Part shown: piece after piece, positions 23,141 to 34,607 of the stretch
Position numbering within the stretch: position 1 is the stretch's first letter
Layout: the number at the start of each line of letters is the position of its first letter
Source: Carya illinoinensis
Taxonomy: Eukaryota > Streptophyta > Magnoliopsida > Fagales > Juglandaceae
Direction of reading: 5' to 3'
Assembly (NCBI RefSeq): GCF_018687715.1
Contig: NC_056757.1
Span: forward strand, 2,604,501-2,668,500
DNA length: 64,000 nucleotides
Program-made: the position numbers and the translations under genes
Notes under the pieces: generated by a model
Database searches by the model: none
What the model saw: only the letters and a program-made list of their open reading frames with translations
Told to the model about the DNA's origin: nothing

Positions 23141-25441
23141 ATTACACTCCCAAGTATAATATACGAGATATTAATGTACGTACGTACGTGTTCCATGGCC
23201 TGAATCCATAAACGGGGAATTGTATAAATGCATGCTGGCAGTTTTTTTTAGAATTCCTTAAATCCTAATTATTCATTTTCAAATAAAATTAATTATTATT
23301 TTGTCACGTCAATATTTATCATTATTTTTTATATCAACTTGGTATTTAATTACCAAGTCAATCGGTATTTATCTTTCCCCACATTTTAAAGTACTTGATG
23401 TATTTTGACGTGACAAAATATTAATTGTTTTATTTAAAATTAATAATGGAGATCATTTAAGGAATTTTAGGGCATAATTTAAATATAATTAAAGCTTGGG
23501 TTTGTTTTTCTACTATATATATATGTCACCTCTTTGAGTTAGTCAATGGTAATTATTCATGTTTATCTAGATTTATTGTTTATATTTTTTTACCCTGTTA
23601 AATATATAGACTTAAAATATATGAAAAATTTTACTCATTATCTTTCACATTACACATTATATATAATTTTTTATTTTTTATTTTTTATTTTTCTCTCTTA
23701 TGAAATATATAATACATGAATAATGAATTGAATAATTTAATTAATTTAAGAAAAAAATATATTATAAAAAAATATTGTGTGCGGAGATCATAATTAGTAG
23801 CAAATAGAAAAGGGCATGGAACACATGATTGTTACATTTACATCTCTTTCACTTTAAATTATTAAGAGCGTCAAGGGTTAAACCGCGTGCATGGAAAGCG
23901 TATGATTTCCCAAAAAGGGCAGTAATGACATTTTGTCATTGTCATTATTAATATTTCCTGACTACGGGATGCTTGCATCATGTGGGTAGGTTCCACTTGT
24001 TCAAAAGTGAGAGTGAGACCGACATTTATGAATGGTGTCGGTGTCGGTGGCGGTGGGAAGAAGAAAATTCTCGGGCCTACTAAAGACTGTCCACTTCTTA
24101 AATAATTTAGTCGTACTAATTTATATCAAAGTTCAATTACATTGACTTTGGCCCAATACATTATGGGCCAGGACTTTTCTCCCTTAGCATAAATCCAAAA
24201 TAAGGCAAGTTCTTCCATAAAGGAAAAGTTCCGATTTGATAGCACTATTTTATACGGATCATGATGTTTTTGTTTTTGGTTTGATAAGTAAAGGTAGAGA
24301 ATAAATTGAAAAAACTTTGGAATACAATATGGTTTGTGTATTTCAATTACTTAATTTTTTGTTCTAATTGATTGATATATAAATATATCATATATTGGTG
24401 TGAAAATAGATGATAAAATTCTTCATAATTTCTCACTCTTAGAGCATTGGCAGCAATTGCCAAGGTTAATAGTAAAATAATAATATAATATTATATATTT
24501 TTAATTTTTTTATATTTTGTAAATACATTCTATATATTAATTAATAATTTAATTTTTACTTAAAATTATTATTTTTTAATTATTTTTTGACCTAATTATC
24601 GAATAAAAATATTTAAAAATATTTTTAGAATAAAATATTATTTTGTAGATGAATATTAAATAACTAAATTTAGAAAAATAAATAAAATTAATATATCTTA
24701 AAAGTAAAGTTATAGAGATTTGACAGTTCCAACACTGATCATTTTTATTTAATTTAATTAAAATTTAACTAGACACTGACATTAGACTCTGACAATATAA
24801 AGAGTAACAAACCAAAAACAAAGTACTGACGGGATCACCTCTACTTCAATGATAAATCCACTGACGTGGAAGGACATTGATTATCTGAGTGTCGAATGGG
24901 ACAATTTGCATAAAGACGACAACATTTTTCAACTATTTTGAAAGGGGCAATACTTGTGTTCTAGAGTTAAAGACAAGGCAAAGTGACCTGCCATACGGCT
25001 ATAGTACACTTCCCTGTCATAGTCCTTCCAAGGAGGGATTATGAAAGCGCACAGATCAAAACTGTGCTAGTCAAAGCGCAGAAGATGACCAATGTCCAAC
25101 TTTGCTAATTTCGTTTTCTTTTATATTTAAAAAAAATGAAATTTGACAAATAATCTGTATTTTAAAATCAGTTTTTTTCTTTTTCTTTTTCTTTTGTTAA
25201 TACAGTTTTGTTTATATTGCATATTTGAAAAGAGAAACGCTAGGAGCCTGACGGGGTGGATACGGTGACAGGGTCACTTTACACCATCAATAAACGTATC
25301 ACGTATGATTTCTAGCAAATGAAAAATAGAATTGTCTGCAAGGAACTAAATCCTGTATGCCTCCTCACCCCGTCGATGTTTGTTCCCCCCCCCCCCTCCT
25401 TTCTCAATTCTGATTCTCGCCCAACTTTTCTTTACGAAAAA
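23141..25441. other. Spacer between pectinesterase gene and copia element
   Basis: Besides the hairpin MITE at 23251-23470 there are AT-rich tracts. A second possible MITE runs from about 24440 (agagcattggcagcaattgcc) to about 24740 (cagttccaacactgatc) with weak inverted ends. A C run lies at 25386-25396. The last 50 bases before the copia element read like coding sequence, described with the fragment at 38560. Confidence 0.35.
23251..23470. mobile_element. Hairpin MITE just behind the pectinesterase gene
   Basis: The left arm (gaattccttaaatcc ... aaataaaattaattatta...ttttgtcacgtcaa) is matched in reverse complement by the right arm ending ttgacgtgacaaaatatt ... catttaaggaatttt. The arms are roughly 65-70 bp long with scattered mismatches. 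The centre contains a further small palindrome (acttggta...taccaagt). It starts about 110 bases after the pectinesterase stop codon, so it may lie in the 3' untranslated region. The target duplication is not clear. Confidence 0.65.
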
Positions 25442-25446
25442 GTGAG
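25442..25446. other. Target-site duplication GTGAG, left copy
   Basis: The same five bases follow the right LTR at 38555-38559, fixing both ends of the outer copia element. Confidence 0.85.
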
Positions 25447-25641
25447 TATTACATACTAACAACTCCATGATTCTAGTAATCTCACTATTACAGAATATAT
25501 GTTTACTTGTATAACTTATTTTATTCATTTGTAAAGCTGATTTTATTTTCTTTTCATGTAAAGTCATATACGGATGTCTATATATTTCTACAATGATCAA
25601 TGAGAATGACAAGAAACATTTTACCAATTCTTCTCTTAATA
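25447..25641 (+). repeat. 5' LTR of outer copia element (195 bp)
   Basis: Matches 38326-38554 closely through to ttctcttaata. It has one copy of the 17-bp unit aactccatgattctagt that is present three times in the other LTR. Confidence 0.9.
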
Positions 25642-25654
25642 TGGTATCAGAGCA
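25642..25654 (+). other. Primer-binding site of outer copia element
   Basis: TGGTATCAGAGCA directly follows the LTR and is the standard initiator-Met tRNA primer site of plant copia elements. Confidence 0.85.
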
Positions 25655-28456
25655 AATAAGATCTTAAAACATACCTCTATTTTCTTACCAATGGCATCCT
25701 CCAAATATTCTCCCAACCCTTCTTCCCTATTCCTTCTCGCCGACGCCTCCCCTTCGAGTTTAGTACCCGGTCTCTTTCCGAAAAGCTACCAGCCACTGAT
25801 AAATTTGCTTCACCCCTCTCCTTCGACAGCCAACTTTGTGGGTAACTCCTCCACAATGCCTCCCATTTTCGACCATCAGAAGGACTGGATCATCGACATT
25901 GGTGCTAGTGATCACATGAGCCACTGCCGATCCCTTTTCTTGGACCTTCGAGAGCCACCCATGGCTTGGCAAGTCAGATTGCCCACGGGAGAGACCATCG
26001 CAGTTGAAGGAGTCGGCTCCATCCCTCTATCCAAAACCCTAACTTTATCAAATGTCTTATTTGTCCCTACATTTCATTATAATCTCCTCTCTATCCCTCA
26101 AATAACTAGCCACTTATCCTGTGTTGTCACTTTCTCATCCTCTAATGTTTTTTTTAGGACCATCAATTGAAGAGGCTGATTGGAGCGGGTGAAGCTTGCA
26201 ATGGACTCTACATCTTTTGTCCCCCACAATCCGTTGCCTTCTCCGCTCACAAACATGATAATAAGATCTTATGTCATCAATGTTTAGATTATCCCTCCAG
26301 CTTTCTTATTCCCTCTATTTTTTATAGTCGTTGTACTATTTCTCATTGTGACATTTATGCTCGTTCTAAGCATACTCGCTTACCATTTCAAATTAATTCC
26401 AATAAAAGTATGATTCCTTTTAATCGACTTTATTGTGATATTTGGGGTGGATATTCCACCACTTTTATTTCTGGCGCTCATTATTTTTTGACTATCGTTG
26501 ATGATTTCTCACGCACAACATAGATTTATTTAATGTGTTTTAAATCAGAGACCTTTAGTCATTTAATGCACTTCTTTGCTCTTGTTAAAACTCAATTCAA
26601 TTCCACGGTCAAATTTGTCCACACAGACAATGGCCAAGAATTTCTGTCTCATAATCTCCAAAATTATTTTCAAAACCACGACATTATTCATGAACATACC
26701 TGTGTTGAAACTCCTCAACAAAATGGTGTTGCTGAGCGTAAACACAGGCACCTTCTGAATGTGGCATAAAGTCTTCGCTTTCAAGCACATTTACCCCTTA
26801 AATTTTGGGGCGAATGCATCCTCACTGCTGCCTACCTCATCAATCGGACCCTAGCCAGTCTCTACAAAATAAAACTCCTTTTCAACTTCTTTTCAGCACA
26901 CAATCTACTTACACCCATCTACGTGTTTTTGGTTGTCTTATCTATACCCAGACTCTCACAACCAATCGAGATAAATTCTCACCCCAAGCATCCCGTTGTG
27001 TCTTCATCGGTTATCCTAGCAACCGCAAAGTTTACAAATTATATAACCTCGACACCGACACCATTTTCTATTCGCGAGATGTCACCTTTCATGAAGACCA
27101 ATTTCCTTTTCAACATATTGACACTCCACCTTCCCCCAACTCCATCATTCTTCCCTTGCCCATTCTAGAACCTATCTCACCTCCCTCGTCACTGACCATA
27201 AACCTTGATCTTGCCCCTGAATCTATCCCACCTTCCCGTCCCCATCGCCATATCACTCGACCAACATACCTTATTGATTATATTTGCCTCACCATACCCA
27301 CGGAGTCCATTTCTTCTTCAACCATTGCATAGTCCTTGGGTACTTCTCATCCTTTATCTGCTTTTTTGTCTTACTCTCATTTTTCTTAACTGCCCTTATA
27401 GCATCTGTTGAACCTACCTATTACTCAAAAGCTAATCACCACTCTCACTGGCATGAAGCTATGACTTCAGAACTCCGTGCCCTTGAAGAAAACTCTACTT
27501 GGACACTTGAACCTCTCCCTAGTGGTAAGAAACCCATTGGTTGCAAATGGGTTTTCAAGACCAAACTCTGAGCTGACGGTATTGTTGAGCGCTACAAGGC
27601 TAGACTAGTGGTTAAAGGCTACACTCAAGTGGAAGGCATAGACTACCATGAAGCATTTACTCTGGTGGCCAAAATGACCACAGTCCGCTGTGTACTCGCC
27701 GTTGCTGCCACAAAAAATTAGATCATTCACCAAATGGACGTCCACAATGCCTTCCTGCATGGCGAATTTGATGAAGAAGTTTACATGACCCCATCACCTG
27801 GATACTGTATTAAGGGGCAGACCCGCATATGCCATCTCTGAAAATCCCTCTATGGCCTCAAGCAAGCATCTCGCAATCGGTTTCTTAAACTAACCTATGT
27901 TCTTCTTAATGCAGGTTTGTTCAATCTAAAGGCAAACCATTCTCTGTTCACCTTGACTACTCCTACTAGTCTTACACTTATTCTTGTATAAGTGGATGAC
28001 ATCTTGGTCGCTGACAATGATCTCTCTTAGGTCACCTTTCTCAAATCTGTTATTTCAACTCACTTCAAAACCAAGGATCTTGGACCTCTCAAATATTTCC
28101 TTGGACTTGAAGTTGCTTGCTCTCCTTCTGGCTTTTTTCTTAATCAGCGAAAATATGCTCTGGACATTCTTGCCGATAGTGGTCAACTTGGCTCTTGCCC
28201 TACTCCATTTCCTATGGAACAAAATCTGAAGCTTAACGACACTAATGGTGACCCTCTTCCTGATCCCGCTCCTTACCGCCAATTAGTTGGAGGACTCATC
28301 TATCTCACCATCACTAGACCCGACATCATCTTTGCAGTCAATATTCTCAGTCAATTCATGCATGCTCCTCAAATTCCTCACATGACAGTTGCCACTCGTG
28401 TTCTTCGTTACATTAAAGGCGCTCCAGGACAAGACATTTTCTTTCCCTCTTCTAAT

Positions 28457-28461
28457 GATCT
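28457..28461. other. Target-site duplication GATCT, left copy
   Basis: Repeated at 37830-37834 directly after the right LTR of the inner copia element. Confidence 0.88.
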
Positions 28462-29799
28462 TGTTGCACAGATGACTAACACAAGAGGGGGGGTGAATTG
28501 AGTTGTATTAAAAAAATAACAATTATAAATCAAATATATAATATAAAATATAAACAAAATATGAAATAACAATAAATATAAAGAGTAAGGGTAAGAGAGA
28601 AGCAAACTCAGTATGTTAACAAGGTTCGGCCCCACTGCCTACGTCCTCGCTTCAAGCTACCCCTTGAGGATTCCCAAATTCACTATTCAACCTCATTCAG
28701 GTGGAGATAGAAACCTATTACACCTTTGAACAACACCGCTACAAAGGATCTGTGTAGAACACCCTCTACACTTGCAATCACCTTACACGTGGTGATTCAA
28801 CTATTCCCCGTGTAGAATACTTTCTACACGCACAAGAGTTATACACACCATTTTTCTTATACAAAAGCTGATAGTGGATAGGTTATTAGAAAACACTCCT
28901 CAATGAGTGAAATAAGAACAATACAGCGCAAACTATATCTCTCAAAATGAACAAGGATTAATGCTCAATGCTTAGAGAAGAGAGAATGAAAGCTTTGAAT
29001 GAATGTTGTATGCTCTTGGTGTTGTGAATGTGAAACTCTCAAATGATCTATTTATAGGCATATGAGACTTCATATTCAAATTTAAAAAGATTCGCATGTC
29101 AAAGACAACATCATTCACTTTTTTAAAAAATTCAAATAAAATGTTCTTCTTTTTCAATTGTCAAAGACAACATCATTCACTTTTTCAAAAAAATCAAACC
29201 TAATCTGTTACTTTTGGCATATGACAAAATGAGCACACTTTCCTTTTCAAAAAATTCAAACCTAACCTTTTACTTTTTGCATATGACAAAATGAGCACAC
29301 TTTACTTTTCAAATTTTTTAAACAAAATCATCTACCTTTTGTATAAGTCTAAAAAAGCATCAATCACTTTTGAAAATATTCAAATAAAACATGCACATGT
29401 GAAAGATGACAATCAATCATTTTTAATATTTTCAAAGTTCAACTCTTTAATCAAGGCATGCACATGCAAAAGATGACAATCAATCATCTTTCAAAATTTT
29501 CAAATTTAATTTTCAAAAATATTCATGCACATGTGGAAAATGTATTTTAATGCTTTATGATAAAATATTAATTTTGAGCATTAATCCTAATTTTAAATTT
29601 TAAGAGATTTACAACATTACTCTATAACTTTAATGTGAACTTGTTTCCTTCTTGCTCATGCTTGGTTCTTTGATGTGCTTGATTCCATTGTGTGAACAAC
29701 TTGAGCTTGAAACTCCTTTATTCTTTGAATTCATTTGTTATCATCAAAATCCATGTGTAGATTTATAATCACATGAAACTTGAAACCTTGAGTTCAACA
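28462..29799 (-). repeat. 3' LTR of SIRE-like element (1338 bp)
   Basis: On the plus strand it runs from TGTTGCACAG to GAGTTCAACA, so the LTR ends form the short inverted repeat TGTTG/CAACA. It aligns without length change to 36492-37829. It holds several related phrases (catgcacatg..aaagatgacaatcaatcat) repeated within 29380-29490. Confidence 0.92.
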
Positions 29800-29817
29800 A
29801 TCTCCCCCTTTTTGATG
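29800..29817 (-). other. Polypurine tract of SIRE-like element
   Basis: Plus-strand atctccccctttttgatg reads catcaaaaagggggagat on the minus strand and abuts the 3' LTR, the position where plus-strand DNA synthesis is primed. Confidence 0.8.
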
Positions 29818-30190
29818 ATGACAAATACTTGATAGAACTTGAAACCTGTATTAATACTTAAGCTCCCCCTGAAAATATGCGTTAGTTTTTCAAGCAAAAG
29901 TATAAATATAATTCCAAGCATATATAACAAGTTTAGCAATTTAAACAATGTTAATGTTCTAGTCTAAAACTTCTCCCCCTTTTGGCATCATTAAAAAGGA
30001 TCGGCAGCAAATAAATGAACTAAAGAAAACGATGCGTTTAATAGTCACTGTAGATAGTTGAAAAAGGAGCCGTCCGTGACCCGACAAATGCTGCAAAGAC
30101 TCGATGCCTAACTCTATGAATTTAGTGCGGCTAGAGATTTAAACAATCGCCTGATGTTGTTGACAAACGTGATTGAAGGCTCTGAGTTGC

Positions 30191-30200
30191 TATAAAAAAA
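30191..30200 (+). promoter_or_regulatory. TATA-like box before first antisense reading frame
   Basis: TATAAAAAAA lies 77 bases upstream of the ATG at 30277, on the strand opposite to gag and pol. This is a sequence match only; no transcript evidence. Confidence 0.35.
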
Positions 30201-30276
30201 TGATCATTTTCATCTATCGGATGCCAAAAAAAATAATTGCTTCTTGACCTGAGTTCTGTTTTACCACAACGATAGA

Positions 30277-30766
30277 ATGGCTGAGCAATTCTCTTCCACT
30301 AATGTTCCAGACTTGAATCAGGAACCCTTGACGCATCAATCATCAATTTTCTCTCCTGAGGCCGTCAATACCATGATAGGAGCAGTGAACCGTTTTTCTA
30401 ATAAGGCTGATTCTGAGATTATTGCAGAATCAAGAATGCTCAGTAGTCAATATGCTGCCTCTGTTACGATCTTGTCTCGAAGGTTAATGGCGAAGGTGAG
30501 TGAGATTGATCATCTTAACATGCAAATATCTGAGTTACGACAGAAGCTTGCTAATAAGGATAGTGAGAATAAAAGGCTAAAGTAAGAAAACCAAGAGTTG
30601 AAAAAATTTACAGATTGGTATGCTCATGATCTGCAACCACGAATAGAGGAGCTGGAACGAGAAAGGGTTCAGATATAAGGTCAACATCGGTAGATAACAG
30701 CAGAGGTTCATCGTTTACTAGAAAAATAGGGACAATCTACTGTTAATCTCGCTGGGTTAGTAAGAA
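30277..30766 (+). pseudogene. Antisense coiled-coil reading frame, copy 1
   Basis: The frame is open from the ATG at 30277 to a stop at 30583 (102 codons). It then continues in the same register with heptad-like sequence (ENQELKKF, RIEELERERVQI) past further stops at 30676, 30691 and 30727. The first 50 residues are Ser/Pro/Asn-rich; from about residue 60 the pattern is an amphipathic coiled coil (ISELRQKLANKDSENKRLK). It shares with copy 2 at 31009 the motif D-S-[DE]...L...Y..S....S.RL.AK. It lies between the end of pol and the 3' LTR of the SIRE-like element, antisense to both. The family is not recognised. It may be a decayed element-borne accessory gene. Confidence 0.5.
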
Positions 30767-30861
30767 AACTTTTGACAATGTGTGTCCAACATATCTTGTA
30801 TTTCTTTTGACTAAATAAGATTTGAAGAGACAATAGTTTGTCTTATTCTTTATGCTATCTC

Positions 30862-30868
30862 TATAAAA
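30862..30868 (+). promoter_or_regulatory. TATA-like box before second antisense reading frame
   Basis: TATAAAA lies 141 bases before the ATG at 31009, followed by a pyrimidine-rich stretch that resembles a plant 5' leader. This is inferred from sequence only. Confidence 0.35.
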
Positions 30869-31008
30869 TCAGTCCTGAAGTTCATCTAATCCGCATCAAG
30901 TTTTCTTCTCATATCTATAACTCATCTGCATTCCTTCAACATTCTCGTTTCAAGCCTTCTATTCTTTTCTCAATAGCTCATTCTTCTAACATTTCTCTAG
31001 ATCCATCC

Positions 31009-31410
31009 ATGAGGCATTTTGCATCTCAACCTCCTGTCCTTTCTGCAGCTGTCATTGGTGCCATGTTGCAGCAGGAAAATAATAATCTGACTAATAAGTC
31101 AGATTCTGATGCTATTTATGACTTGGTGAGTCTTGGGACTCGCTACTCTTCCTCTATTGTTACTTTTTCTCAGCGGCTACAAGCCAAAAATCATGAAGTT
31201 GAAAAGCTCAAAGAACAAATTGTTGTACTTCAACGAATTGTTCAAGAGTCTCACACAAGGGAAGGAATCATTCGGCAGAAGAATAAACAGTTGAAATCTT
31301 TATTAGATTCTTCATTCCGCTTGCCGGTTCCCATGGATAAGAATGACATGATATTGTATGAAGAGAATGAGCGTCTCAAACATGAGGCTAAGAATCTCAA
31401 GTTTATGTAA
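31009..31410 (+). CDS. Antisense coiled-coil protein of the SIRE-like element, copy 2
   Basis: The ATG at 31009 follows a leader-like stretch and opens 133 codons without a stop. The frame is also open upstream to 30838, but that part reads like a leader. The product is predicted soluble: an Ala/Gln-rich start (residues 1-35), a helical block with SDSDAIYDLVSLGTRYSSS and SQRLQAKNHEVEKLKEQIV, then a coiled coil (IIRQKNKQLKSLL, ENERLKHEAKNLKF). It has no membrane segment or signal peptide. It is paralogous to the damaged copy at 30277. It stands about 50 bases from the 3' end of pol on the opposite strand, where SIRE relatives often have an env-like gene in sense orientation. Its function is unknown. 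Confidence 0.5.
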   Translation: MRHFASQPPVLSAAVIGAMLQQENNNLTNKSDSDAIYDLVSLGTRYSSSIVTFSQRLQAKNHEVEKLKEQIVVLQRIVQESHTREGIIRQKNKQLKSLLDSSFRLPVPMDKNDMILYEENERLKHEAKNLKFM

Positions 31411-31458
31411 AAGTATTTAAAAAATCTATCTCTATTTTTATTGACTCTAGTCTATCTT

Positions 31459-34400
31459 TTAAGAGATATTCATAGCATGCATCATACCTATTTCTCTTCT
31501 GATCATACATAATCTATCTTCTGGTGAAGGCTTTGTGAAAATATCTGCTAACTGATCGTGTGTGTTTGTGAATTCTTGTACTATATCGCCTTTCTGCACA
31601 TAATCTCAAAGAAAATGATATCTTATTTCAATATGCTTAGTTCTAGAATGTTGTATTGGGTTCTTTGAAAGATTTATAGCACTTGTATTGTCACATTTGA
31701 TTGGAATGTGATTATACATGAGTTTAAAATCTTCAAGTTGTTGCTTCATGTAGAGAACTTGAGCACAACAACTACCCGCAGCAACATATTCTGCCTCAGC
31801 AGTAGATAATGCAACAGAATTTTATTTTTTACTAAACCAGGAAACTAGTGCATGACCTAAGAAATGGCATGCTCCGCTAGTACTTTTTCGATCTATTTTA
31901 CAGCCAACATAATCTGTATCTGTGTAGCTGATTAGATCAAAAGATGTGTGCTTAGGGTACCATAACCCTAGGTTAATTGTACCACTAAGATATCTAAGAA
32001 TTCGCTTAACTGCAATTAAATGTGATTCTTTTGGAGATGATTGAAAGCGTGCACATAAGCACACACTAAACATAATATCTGGTCTACTGGCTGTTAAATA
32101 TAATAAACTACCAATCATACCTCGATATATCTTCGAGTCAACTGGCTTACCGGATTCATCTTTATCAAGTTTAGTTGATGGGCTCATTGGTGTTCTAATT
32201 TCCTTAGCATTTTCCATCCCAAATTTTTTCAGTAATTCCTTAATATATTTTGATTGATTGATGAATGTCCCACTTTTTGCTTGCTTAATTTGCAATTCGA
32301 GAAAGAATGTAAGTTCTCCCATCATGCTCATCTCAAATTCTTCCTGCATAGTCTTAGCAAAAACTTGACACATATTTTCATTAGTAGCACCGAATATTAT
32401 ATCATCAACATAAATCTAAATCAAAAGAATATCATCATTTTCATATTTAATGAAAAGAGTTGTGTCGATTTTTCCTCTTGAAAAGCCTTTTTCAATCAAG
32501 AAACCACTGAGTCTCTCGTACCAAGCTCTAGGAGCTTGTTTAAGTCCATATAGTGCTTTTGTGAGTTTGAAAACATGATTTGGGGAAATATGATTTTCAA
32601 AACCTGGAGGTTGCTCAACATATACCTCTTCATTTATAAAACAATTTAAGAAAGCACTTTTAACATCCATTTGAAAAAGTTTGAAATCTTTATAACAAGC
32701 ATATGCAAGTAGCATTCGAATAGCTTCTAATCTTGCGACAGGTGCATATGTCTCATCATAATCGATTCATTCTTCTTGATTAAAACCTTGAGCTACAAGT
32801 CGAGCCTTATTTCTAGTAATGACTCCGGACTCATCTTTCTTGTTTCTAAAAACCCATTTTGTTCCAATAATAGTATAATTTTTGGGTCTAGGAACAAGTG
32901 TCCAAACATCATTTCTTTCAAATTGATTCAACTCTTTTTGCATAGCTAGAATCCAAGATTCATCAAGAAGTGCGTCATCAATATTTTTGGGTTCAATTTG
33001 AGATAGAAAAGCAGTATGATTGCAAATATTTCTAAGAGATGATCGAGTACTTACACCTTGTGAAGGTTCTCCCAAAATTTGTTCCACTGGATGATCTTTC
33101 ACAAATTTCCACTGTTTGGTTTGCATCTTGTATTAAATTTTGATGATCTTTCCTGATGGCTCCATGTTGAACTTCCTCTATTGTTTTCTCTTTGTTGAGA
33201 TTGAGACTTTCTGTGTTATTTATACCTCCTGTTTCTTCATCAATAGATTTCTTGGAGAGTGGAGAATTAGATTCATCAAATACTACATGCATAGATTCTT
33301 ATACAGTCAAAGTCTTTTTATTGAATACTCTATAAGCTTTACTATTAGTAGAATATCCGAGAAAGATACCTCCATTAGATTTTGCATCAAACTTGCCTAA
33401 ATTATCCCTGTCATTCAAAATAAAATATTTGCATCCAAATACATGAAAGTAACCAATGTTGGTCTTTTTCTCATTCCAAAGCTCATAGGGGGTTTTATCT
33501 AACTTAGACCTTAGCATAACTCTATTTATAACATAACATGCAGTACTTACCGCTTCGGCCCAAAAATAACTAGGCAAGTTGTTCTCATTGAGCATTGTTC
33601 TTGCCATCTCTTGAAGAGATCTATATTTCCTCTCTACTACTCCATTTTGTGGAGGAGTTCGAGGAGCAGAAAAATTATGCACAAAACCGTTTTCATCACA
33701 AAAAGTTTCAATATTTTTATTAACAAACTCTTTTCCCCTATCACTTCGGATACTTGAAATAATATAGTCCTTTTCATTTTGAATTCTCTTGCATAACTTG
33801 GTAAAGGCATTATGTGCCTTATCTTTATGAGCAAGAAAGATGACCCAAGTATATCTAAAGAAATCATCAATAATAACAAATGCATAATATTTTCCTCCTA
33901 GACTTGCAACTCTATTTGGTCCAAAAAGATCCATGTGTATCAGTTGCAATGGTCTAGTAGTGGAAATATGTTTCTTAGTTTTAAAAGAAGTTTTTGTTTG
34001 TTTACCAAATTAACATGCATAACAAATTTTGTCTTTAAGAAAATTTATTTTTGGTAAACCTCTCACAATATCATTTTTTGAAAGTTTGGAAATAAGTTCC
34101 ATATTGGCATGACCTAATCTTCTATGCTATAGCCAACTAGTTTCATTTTGAGCTGAAAAGCAAATAGCATCTTGTGAAGTAATTTCTTCAAAATCGATTG
34201 TATAAACATTATTGTTTCTAAAAGCAATAAAACAAATATTACAATCATGATCATTCAAAATAATGCATTTATCCATTTTGAAAGTAACTGTAAATCCTTT
34301 ATCACATAATTGACTTATGCTCAAAAGATTATGTTTTAAACTTTCAACAAGTAGAACATCTTCAATTATGAGAGAAGATTCATTACCAATTTTACCTATT

Positions 34401-34534
34401 CCCACGATCTTCCCTTTCGAGTTGTCTCCAAATGTCACGTGTCCTTCTTCTTTAGATCTAAGATCAAAGAACTTAGTCTTGTCTCCCGTCATGTGTCTTG
34501 AACATCCACTATCTAAAAATCACTTATTTTTACT
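31459..34534 (-). pseudogene. SIRE-like pol (protease, integrase, reverse transcriptase, RNase H), decayed
   Basis: In order on the minus strand: protease FLDSGCSRHMTGD at about 34481-34519; integrase core with MDLFG, RSDRGKEF and PPQNGVVERK (33299-33949); linker; reverse transcriptase from about 33010 (WVFRNKKDESG, MDVKSAFLN, YVDDIIFG at about 32390-32413); RNase H (SYTDTDYVGC, STAEAEYVA, KHIEIRYHF), ending at a stop at 31459. The Trp before the protease motif is TGA. Further stops lie at 33299, 32767, 32416 and 31822, and the frame changes near 33115. Apart from that frameshift the frame is constant from 33126 to 31459. Most domains are otherwise well kept, so decay is recent. Confidence 0.88.
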
Positions 34535-34607
34535 TGTGGATGACTTCATGCATACCTATAAAAACAATTAAAATGATTTTTCTTGGTACCCAAGTTCTTT
34601 GGGTCCT

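Noticed and set aside
24440..24740. MITE with agagcattggcag / ccaacactgatc ends
   Set aside because: The inverted match is weak and no target duplication is visible, so it is only mentioned in the spacer entry.
30277..31410. Host genes by chance inside the SIRE-like element
   Set aside because: The two frames are related to each other and sit exactly between pol and the polypurine tract, so they are treated as element cargo; host origin cannot be excluded.
29818..31458. Sense-strand env-like gene of the SIRE-like element
   Set aside because: No minus-strand open frame longer than about 60 codons exists in this region.
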